Assembly: GCF_032595075.1 (NCBI RefSeq) | Contig: NZ_CP118735.1 | Span: 2,012,001 to 2,076,000, forward strand | Origin: Streptococcus sp. 29887 | GTDB lineage: Bacteria > Bacillota > Bacilli > Lactobacillales > Streptococcaceae | Direction: 5' to 3' | Length of the DNA stretch: 64,000 nt | Shown here: positions 9,280 to 18,400 of the stretch, piece by piece | Numbering within the stretch: position 1 is the first letter of the stretch | How the letters are laid out: each line of letters starts with the position of its first letter | The notes under the pieces: generated by a model | Databases searched by the model: none | What the model saw: the letters and a program-made list of their open reading frames with translations, nothing else | What the model was told of the DNA's origin: nothing | Translations under genes and position numbers: made by a program

Positions 9280-10764
9280 TCACACACCCAAATAACGTTC
9301 TACTTCAGCCTGCATATCTGCAGCTGCAACAACGGTATTGTGGCGGACTGGTGCTGTTTCCAAGCCGTCCACAGCTGGTGGCAGGGCTACACCTGAAATC
9401 TCATGCAGTTTAGCAAGGGCTTCAAAGTCGGTCAAGCCTGATTGACCTGTCACCGCTTCAACCGCAACTACTGGGAACTTGTAAGGACTTGCTGTAGAAG
9501 CAATCACTGTCGGAGTTTGGTCCCCTGTTTGCTCCACATACTGTTTATAGACAGCTGAGGCAACAGCCGTATGTGGATCTTCAATGTAGGCTGACTCGTC
9601 ATAGACACGCTTGATTTCCGCAGCGGTTTCTTCTTCCGTCGCAAAGGCGGCAGCAAAGAGTGATAAGATATCCGCGTCAGCCCCTTGAATATCATACTGA
9701 CCAGCTGTGTTTAAGGCTTCCATCAGCTCCGCTGTTTTTGCAGCGTCATTGCCAAAGAGATGGAAAATCAACCGCTCCAAGTTTGAGGACACCAAGATGT
9801 CCATGGATGGACTGGTTGTCACGCGGAAGGTGCGGTTCTTGTCGTAAACGCCAGTTGAGAAGAAGTCGGTCAAGACATTGTTGTCGTTGGAAGCACAGAT
9901 GAGCTTGCCAACTGGCAGACCGATCTGCTTAGCGTAGTAAGCTGCCAAGATGTTACCGAAGTTGCCTGTCGGAACAGTGAAGTTGACCTTGTCGCCCGCC
10001 GCAATCTCGCCAGTCTTAACCAGCTGAGCGTAGGCATAGACATAATAAACAATCTGTGGCACCAAGCGGCCGATGTTCATGGAGTTGGCTGATGAAAACT
10101 GGAGTTTCTTAGCCGCCAACTTGGCACGAAGGGCCTCATCGTTGAACATGTGTTTGACATTTGTCTGGGCGTCGTCAAAGTTACCATCAATAGCCACCAC
10201 GTGCGTATTATCCCCTGTCTGCGTGGTCATCTGCAATTCCTGAACCTTAGACACACCGTCGCGTGGATAAAAGACGATGATTTGCGTGCCAGGGACATCC
10301 GCAAAGCCAGCCATAGCCGCCTTGCCTGTATCGCCTGAAGTCGCTGTCAAGATGACAATCTCATTTTCCAAACCATGCTTTTTCGCCGCAGTTGTCATCA
10401 AGTAAGGCAGGATAGACAGTGCCATATCCTTAAAGGCAATGGTTGAGCCTCGGAAGAGTTCCAAGTTGTACTGACCTTTTAGCTTAACCACTGGGGCAAT
10501 AACTGGCGTGTCAAACTTGCTGTCATAGGCATTGTTGATACAGTAGTCCAGTTCGTCTGCCGTAAAATCATCCAAGAAAGCTGACAAAATCAGTTTAGCA
10601 ACTTCCTGATAAGAAGCGTCTTTGAGAACAGAAAAGTCCAAGTCAACCGTTGGAATGGAAATCGGTGTAAACAAACCACCATCAGTCGCCAAGCCCTGCA
10701 AAATGGCTTGACTAGCTGATACAGTATTTTTAGCATCGCGTGTTGATTGATAAACTAGTGTCAT
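9280..10764 (-). CDS. thrC: Threonine synthase
   Basis: PLP enzyme converting O-phosphohomoserine to threonine in the cytoplasm. The 494 residues fit the long bacterial/fungal-type ThrC with the N-terminal segment LVYQSTRDAKNTVSASQAIL. The PLP lysine lies in FRGSTIAFKDMALS (about residue 114), and the phosphate-binding glycine loop is VPTGNFGNILAAYYAK. The gene stands alone; hom and thrB are not adjacent. A TATGG-TAGAAT extended -10 is visible at about 10795-10805. Confidence 0.95.
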   Translation of the reverse strand: MTLVYQSTRDAKNTVSASQAILQGLATDGGLFTPISIPTVDLDFSVLKDASYQEVAKLILSAFLDDFTADELDYCINNAYDSKFDTPVIAPVVKLKGQYNLELFRGSTIAFKDMALSILPYLMTTAAKKHGLENEIVILTATSGDTGKAAMAGFADVPGTQIIVFYPRDGVSKVQELQMTTQTGDNTHVVAIDGNFDDAQTNVKHMFNDEALRAKLAAKKLQFSSANSMNIGRLVPQIVYYVYAYAQLVKTGEIAAGDKVNFTVPTGNFGNILAAYYAKQIGLPVGKLICASNDNNVLTDFFSTGVYDKNRTFRVTTSPSMDILVSSNLERLIFHLFGNDAAKTAELMEALNTAGQYDIQGADADILSLFAAAFATEEETAAEIKRVYDESAYIEDPHTAVASAVYKQYVEQTGDQTPTVIASTASPYKFPVVAVEAVTGQSGLTDFEALAKLHEISGVALPPAVDGLETAPVRHNTVVAAADMQAEVERYLGV

Positions 10765-10842
10765 GGTATCCCTCGTAAAAAATCTATTTTTTCTATTCTA
10801 CCATAAATTGACAGAAAATTGGGAAGATATGCGTCTTCCCTT

Positions 10843-10912
10843 TCTTTTCTGCACTCAAAAGCACCTCCTTTAGAGAGGTGCTATCTAACAGAACTATCTA
10901 TTCTGAAAAACG
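10843..10912. repeat. Left copy of 70-bp direct repeat flanking the insertion sequence
   Basis: This 70-bp segment is identical to 12327-12396 and ends exactly where the IS begins. It contains a GCACCTC/GAGGTGC terminator hairpin. The right copy sits 10 bp after the adhesin stop codon, so the right copy is probably the ancestral terminator and the left copy is the duplicate. Confidence 0.92.
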
Positions 10913-12326
10913 GGCTCTATAATATCTGTAGTGGGTAAATCCTCTATGGATATTATGGAGTCTTTTTGATTGTAGAAAAAAAGTCCCATATGGCCTATAA
11001 TGAAAAGCAACCAAACTCACATTAGAAAGACTCATATGGAACAACTAAATCTTATCACAAATCTTCTCAGAATTAAAGACAAAAATATCACTATCTCTAA
11101 TGAATATGATATGGGAACTCACTTAGAACTTCATGGTCATTTGGATTATACAGCCCCTAAATGTCCCTCCTGCAAGGGACAAATGGCAAAATACGACTTC
11201 CAAAAACCCTCCAAAATTCCCTACCTAGAAACTGCTGGTTATCCCTTGCTTATCCGACTTAGAAAGCGTCGCTTCAAGTGTAAAGATTGCAGAAAAATAG
11301 CGGTCGCTGAAACTCCTCTTGTCAAGAAGAACCACCAAATCTCCGTCGCTGTTAACCAGAAGATTGCTCAATTACTCATCGAAAATCAAGCAATGACACA
11401 TATTGCACACAGGCTATCTATCTCAACCTCATCAGTTATGAGAAAGCTTAATGAGTTCAAGTTTGAAACAGATTGGAATACCTTACCTGAGGTGATGAGC
11501 TGGGATGAGTATGCCTTCAAAAAGGGGAAAATGAGCTTTATCGCTCAAGATTTCAACTCCCTAAATGTCATAACTATTCTAGACGGAAGAACACAAGCAA
11601 CCATCCGAAACCACTTTCTACGCTATCCTAGAAAGGTTAGAAATCAAGTCAAAGTCATTACCATGGATATGTTTAGTCCTTACTACAAATTGGCTAGACA
11701 GCTATTTCCAAACACCAAGATTGTTCTGGACCGCTTTCACATTGTGCAGCACCTTAGCCGTGCTATGAACCGCGTTCGTATTCTAATTATGAATCAATTC
11801 GACAGAAAATCGCAGGAATACCGGTCCTTGAAACGCTACTGGAAATTGATACAACAAGATAGCCGTAAACTCAGCGATAAACGATTTTATCGCCCTATGT
11901 TTCGCATGCACTTGACTAACAAGGAAATCCTAGAAAAACTACTGTCTTTTTCAGAGGAACTACGACAGCACTATGAACTCTATCAGCTTCTCTTGTTCCA
12001 TTTCCAAGAGAAAAACTCAGATCATTTCTTTGACCTTATCGAACAGGAAATAGCCAATGTTAATCCTATTTTCCAGACGGTATTTAAGACATTTCTAAAG
12101 GATAAAGAAAAGGTTTTAAACGCCATGGAATTGCCTTATTCGAACGCCAAACTGGAAGCTACCAACAATCTCATCAAAGTCATTAAAAGAAATGCCTTTG
12201 GTTTCAGGAACTTTGAAAATTTTAAAAAACGTATTTTGATTGCTTTGAACATAAAGAAAGAGAGAACGAACTTCGTCCTCTCTAGGTGTTAGCTTTTCAT
12301 CTACCCACTACAGTTGACAAAGAGCC
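10913..12326 (+). mobile_element. ISL3-family insertion sequence (1414 bp)
   Basis: The element is bounded by imperfect inverted repeats: left GGCTCTATAATATCTGTAGT and right, read inward, GGCTCTTTGTCAACTGTAGT, both continuing GGGTA. About 22 of the first 28 bases agree. It carries one intact transposase. Usual ISL3 target duplications are 8 bp, but here perfect 70-bp direct repeats abut both ends. Confidence 0.92.
11036..12292 (+). CDS. ISL3-family transposase
   Basis: 418 residues from MEQLNLITNLLRIKDKNITI, the usual ISL3 start; an upstream in-frame ATG at 11000 would add 12 untypical residues. An N-terminal zinc finger (CPSC about residue 40, CKDC about residue 83) is followed by a helix-turn-helix region and the DDE nuclease: D in VITMDMFSPY, D in DRFHIVQH and E in NAKLEATNNLIKVIKR. 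The reading frame is uninterrupted, so the enzyme may be active. Confidence 0.95.
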   Translation: MEQLNLITNLLRIKDKNITISNEYDMGTHLELHGHLDYTAPKCPSCKGQMAKYDFQKPSKIPYLETAGYPLLIRLRKRRFKCKDCRKIAVAETPLVKKNHQISVAVNQKIAQLLIENQAMTHIAHRLSISTSSVMRKLNEFKFETDWNTLPEVMSWDEYAFKKGKMSFIAQDFNSLNVITILDGRTQATIRNHFLRYPRKVRNQVKVITMDMFSPYYKLARQLFPNTKIVLDRFHIVQHLSRAMNRVRILIMNQFDRKSQEYRSLKRYWKLIQQDSRKLSDKRFYRPMFRMHLTNKEILEKLLSFSEELRQHYELYQLLLFHFQEKNSDHFFDLIEQEIANVNPIFQTVFKTFLKDKEKVLNAMELPYSNAKLEATNNLIKVIKRNAFGFRNFENFKKRILIALNIKKERTNFVLSRC

Positions 12327-12396
12327 TCTTTTCTGCACTCAAAAGCACCTCCTTTAGAGAGGTGCTATCTAACAGAACTATCTATTCTGAAAAACG
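12327..12396 (-). terminator. Right 70-bp repeat copy: terminator of the adhesin gene
   Basis: On the minus strand GCACCTC-TCTAAAG-GAGGTGC is followed by TTTTGAG, 10 bp beyond the adhesin stop at 12406. The whole 70 bp is repeated perfectly at 10843-10912 on the other side of the IS. Confidence 0.75.
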
Positions 12397-12405
12397 AATC
12401 TTAGC

Positions 12406-15400
12406 CTATTCTTCCATAGAACGACGTTTTCCTGCTAAAGCAAGAGTAGCAACTAGCATACTCAGACCAAGAGCCGGCAAGGCTACTGTATTCGCTTCAC
12501 CAGTGTTTGGCAATTGAGCCGCACCAGCTTTAGTAGTTGTTGGTGTATGTGGCGTTGCCAACTCCGAACCTTTAGGAGATTCTGGTACTACTGGCTGGGC
12601 TGGTTCCACTGGAACAACCGGTGGAACTGGTTGCTCTGGTTCTGCTGGAACAACCGGTGGAACTGGTTGCTCTGGTTCTGCTGGAACAACTGGTGGAACT
12701 GGTTGCTCTGGTTCTACTGGAACAACCGGTGGAACTGGCTGGGCTGGTTCTGCTGGGACAGTCGGAACATACGGAATACGCATATCCTCATTCGGTGTCT
12801 TAGGTGTTGGTGGAACATAGCCCTTAGACGGATCCGCTGGATCTACTGGGGTCAATGGAGTAACACCATCTGGACCTACTGGGATATAACCTGGAACATA
12901 CGGAACCACTGTATCTGGACTTGGTGGTAATGGTGTGTCTGGATTATTTGGGTCAAACGGATATGGAATACGTGGACGCTCATTATCTGGAACACCTGGA
13001 AGTTCTGGAATCCAGTTGGCTACTTTTTGGTAAACATAAGTAACCGTTGAAGACCCCTCAGAGACTTGACCTTTTTCTGTGCCGATTGTCTTAGATGGAA
13101 CCAAGACATAACGGCTGCCGTCCTTGGTCACGATTTCAGTAGGCTTATCACCCTCATCCGTCGTATCATATGGCGTACCTACAACCACATTGTCCTCGTC
13201 TGTCACAGAATCCTTGATGACATTGCCATCTGTATCCCTGTACTGGATGGTCACACTGCCCTTCTTAACTGGAATATACGGAATGCGCATATCCTCATTC
13301 GGTATCTTAGGTGTTGGTGGAACATAGCCCTTAGACGGATCCGCTGGATCTACCGGGGTCAATGGAGTAACACCATCTGGACCTACTGGGATATAACCTG
13401 GAACATACGGAACCACTGTATCTGGACTTGGTGGTAATGGTGTGTCTGGATTATTTGGGTCAAACGGATATGGAATACGTGGACGCTCATTATCTGGAAC
13501 ACCTGGAAGTTCTGGAATCCAGTTGGCCACTTTTTGGTAAACATAAGTAACAGTCGTACCATTCTTAGCTACCTTACCTTTTTCAGCCCCTTCTGTCTTA
13601 GATGGAACCAAGACATACCGGCTACCATCCTTGGTCACGATTTCAGTAGGCTTATCACCCTCATCCGTTGTATCATATGGCATACCTACAACCACATTGT
13701 CCTCATCTGTCACAGGATCCTTGATGACATTGCCATCTGTATCCTTGTACTGGATGGTCACGCTACCCTTGTCTTGGACATAAGGAATAAGGGTGTCCTT
13801 ACCAGGGTTTGTGACAGTCGGTGGAATATAGCCCTTGGTCAGGTCTGTTTCATCCACTGGAGTTAATGGGGTATTGGTTGCTGGATCTACTGGCGTATAA
13901 CCGTCAACGAACGGAACAACTGGCTTGTCGGTTATTGGATTGGTTGGAATACCAGTAATTGGGGCCGTTGGTTTTTCTGGATCAAATGGATAGCTTGTCT
14001 TCGGTAGCTGGTCAGTTGGAACACCTGGGATTTGTGGAATCCAGTTGGCTACTTTTTGGTACACATAGATAACTTCTGTTGTACCATCTGTTACTTCACC
14101 CGTTTCAGAACCAACAGTCTTATATGGAACTAGGACGTAACGGTTGCCTTCAGCATCGATAATCTCAGTCTTCTTCTGATCTGTCGTATCGTAGGCAGTA
14201 CCAACTTTTACATTGTTTTCATCTACAACAGGTGCAATCAATTCCTTACCATCAGTATCTTGATACTTAACAACTACTGAACCAGCCTTCACATAAGGGA
14301 TTGGAGTATTTTCACCTGGATTATCCACTGTTGGTGGCACATAACCCTTAGATGGATCCTCTGGATCTACTGGTGTCAATGGAGTTACCCCGTCTGGACC
14401 AACTGGCACATAACCTGGAACATATGGAATCACTGTATCAGGAGTAGGCGTCACCGGTACATCTGGATTGTTTGGATCAAATGGATATGGTACTACTGGG
14501 TATTCATTTGCTGGAACACCTGGAATTTGTGGAATCCAGTTGGCTACTTTTTGGTACACATAGATAACTTCTGTTGTACCATCTGTTACTTCACCAGTCT
14601 CTGAACCAACTGTCTTAGATGGAACTAGGACATAGCGGTTGCCTTCAGCATCGATAATTTCAGATTTCTTCTGATCAGTCGTATCGTAGGCAGTACCAAC
14701 TTTTACATTGTTTTCATCTACAACAGGTGCAATCAATTCCTTACCGTCAGTATCTTGATACTTAACAACTACTGAACCAGCCTTCACATAAGGAATATAT
14801 GTATTATCGCCTGGTGTGCTTGGTGTTGGTGGTACATAACCCTTAGACGGATCTTCTGGATCAACCGGTGTCAATGGCGTCGTACCATCAGGACCTACTG
14901 GAACATATCCTGGAACGTATGGAATCACAGTGCCCGGTGTTGTTGGATCAATTGGCTTATCCGGATTGGTTGGATCAAACGGATAAGGGAATACTGGACG
15001 TTCATTTTCAGGTATACCTGGAATAACTGGGATCCAGTTCGCTACTTTAGTATAGACATACGTAACTGTTGTCACACCTTCAACAACCTTGCCAGTTTCT
15101 GCAGAACCAGCTTTCACTTCCTTGAAGTAGTACGTGAAGCCGTTTGCCTTAATGACATCTTCTTTTTGATCCGTTGTATCGTAGCTAGTACCAACTTCAG
15201 CATTGTCGGTATCCGTCACGACGGACTTAATTGGGCTTCCAGCTTCATCCACAAACGCGACAAGTACAGAACCTTTCTCCACTTTCACATATGGAATATA
15301 GGTATTGTCACCTGGAGTGCTTGGTGTTGGTGGTTCATATCCCTTAGTTGGGTCATTTGGATCAACCGGTGTCAATGGCGTCTTACCATCTGGACCTACT

Positions 15401-18400
15401 GGTACATATCCTGGTACATAAGGAATTACTGTGTCTGGTGTTGGTGTGAGTGGTTGATCTGGGTTCTCTGGATCAAATGGATAAGGGAACACTGGACGCT
15501 CGTTTTCAGGAAGACCTGGAATAACTGGAATCCAGTTGGCTACTTTTTGGTAGACATAAGTAACAGTTGTTCCATCTTTAACAACTGTACCTGTTTCAGC
15601 ACCTTCCGTCAAGCTTGGAACAAGTACATATTTGGTACCATCCGCATTCGGGATAACAGTTGGTTTGTCACCTTCGTTAGTCGTGTCATATGCAGTACCA
15701 ACAGCAACGTTATCTTCGTCGATGACAGGTGCCTTAATGACATTACCATCTGTGTCCTTGTACTGAATGGTAACTGAACCTTTATCTTTAACATAAACAA
15801 CTTTCTCAACGATATCAGCACTATCTGCTACTACTGGTACTTCGCTATTAGTTGAAGCAGGTAGAACCGCAACACCGTCTTTGGTAGCAGTTGATACTTG
15901 GTGATCTGCTACTGTTGGCAATGGATTTCCAGCAAGGACATTATCGCCGTTATCCGCAGTCCAATCGCTATAAGTAATCTCACCGGTTACCAAGTTAACT
16001 TGGGCTGTGCGGCTAAATGTTACCTTTTCAGTGAAGGTAGCTGCCACTTCATTACCTGCTTCATCCACATAAGTGATAGTTCTAGTTACTTCTTCAGTAA
16101 GGGTCAGATTATCTACACCCGCAGGCCATACTGGTGAATTTGGATCGTTTGGATCAACTGGCTGACCTGGAACAACATCTTTTGGAATATCAACGACACG
16201 TTCTTTTACAACGATTTCATATGATTGAGATGGTTGGTCAGCTGTATCTTTCACATTATCGAAAGTCTTCGCTGAATCTAGGAAGGTATCTGTTATCTTA
16301 GTCTCAACGTCGTAGCCTTTGCGTTTCAACTCCAGAAGTTTTTCTTCAACAGTGGTCGTCGCTACTGGTTCTGTATGCTTACCTGTCTCATTCACAGTTG
16401 CATACTCTGTTTTGTTCCCGCCGTTGGCATCTACTGTAGAGATAGTTATCTTAGCAGTTTGAGTATCTTGTACGTAAACAACTTTTTCAACAATATCCGC
16501 GCTGTCTGCAGCAACCTGAGCATAGACAGTTGTTGACGCAGGTGTTACATCTGCACCGTCCTTAGTGGCGGTTGTAGCTGTATAACCTGGCACTTCTGGC
16601 AAGACATTTCCATCAAGAACACTGTCCGCATTGTCTGCTGTCCAAGCACCATACGTAATGTCACCTGTTACCAAGTTGACTTGAGCCGTACGGGTGAAGG
16701 TTACCTTATCCGTGAAGGTGGTTGCTACCTCTTCGCCCGCTTCATTCACATAAGTGATAGTTCTAGTTACTTCTTCAGTAAGGGTCAGATTATCTACACC
16801 CGCAGGCCATACTGGTGAGTTTGGATCTGTTGGATCAACTGGCTGACCTGGAACAACATCTTTTGGAATATCAACGATACGTGGTTTTACAACGATTTCA
16901 TAAGATTGAGATGGTTGATCTGCCGCATCTTTCACATTATCGAACGTCTTCGCTGAATCTAGGAAGGTATCCGTTACTTTGACTTCTACATCATATCCCA
17001 AGGCTTTCAACTCAAGAAGAACATCCTCTGTGGTTTTTGTAGCGATTGGCTCAGTTGCTTTACCAGTTTCTGTGACTGCAGCAAATTCAGTTTTGTTCCC
17101 GCCGTTGGCATCTACTGTAGAGATAGTTATCTTAGCAGTTTGAGTATCTTGTACGTAAACAACTTTTTCAACAATATCCGCGCTGTCAGCAGCAACCTGA
17201 GCATAGACAGTTGTTGACGCAGGTGTTACATCTGCACCGTCTTTAGTGGCAGTTGTAGCTGTATAACCTGGCACTTCTGGCAAGACATTTCCATCAAGAA
17301 CATTGTCCGCTTTATCTGCTGTCCAAGCACCATACGTAATGTCACCTGTTACCAAGTTGACTTGAGCCGTACGGGTGAAGGTCACCTTATCCGTGAAGGT
17401 AGTTGCCACTTCATTACCTGCTTCATCCACATAAGTGATGGTCCTAGTTACTTCTTCTGTCAAGCTCAAGTTGCCAACTGAGTCTGGCCATACTGGTGAG
17501 TTTGGATCTGTTGGATCTACTGGCTGACCTGGAACAACATCTTTTGGAATATCAACGATACGTTCTTTTAAGACGACATAGAATTTTTGAGATGGATCAG
17601 TCGCATCATCGTTCGTAAAGTCAAATGTCGCATCCTGACCTGACTGCGGACCACCGTCCGATACAAGCTCATAACCAGCTAGCTTGTAGGCATTGATACG
17701 ATTAGTAGTTGAGTAATTGATTGTATCGCCAGGATTGCCAGTTACTGAATCAATATTATCCAATTGAGTTCCATCTTCAGTTTGATAGATGATTTGAGCG
17801 ATTTGTGGGATTGGAGTATACCAGTGAGTCGTTTCTGTCAACGAATAAACTGGCGTATTGTTCATTGCAAAACCAATGTTGGTTCCTAAGAAGGTATCAG
17901 GTTGCCCATCATTATTAATATCCTTCGTACCATCTAATCTAGTACTATATTGTAATTGAATTCGAGAAGGATTCTTAGGACTTCCCAGTCTAACACGTGT
18001 AAAACCTAATTCTCCAAGCGCAGGATTTTCATTAATGACAATATGGAACCAGTGACTAGTAGTTGATAGACTTGAAAAATCTAATTGAGCTGGATCTGTA
18101 ACCAGTGTTCCATTAGGTGGAATGATATCATTATTAGTCTGCCCTGGTTGACTTGCGTCAACAATGTAAACCTTATAACCTTTATCCAAGAGATCCGAGT
18201 TCATAACCATAGCCGTGTTAGACTCACCAGGTGCCAATTGTGAACTTGTCAAAATATGAATAAAACCTGTTGTGTCAGCTGAGAAATAATCCAACGTCCC
18301 TTCAACAGAAGTTCCAGCAACATAAAAGTCTCTTACAATGGTACCATTAGTATCTACCGGTGAAACAACCGTTTTATGGCCTACACCAAGCATATTGGCA

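Noticed and set aside
10905..12334. Ordinary 8-bp target duplication for the IS
   Set aside because: The eight bases on the left (GAAAAACG) and on the right (TCTTTTCT) differ; the only direct repeat is the 70-bp one.
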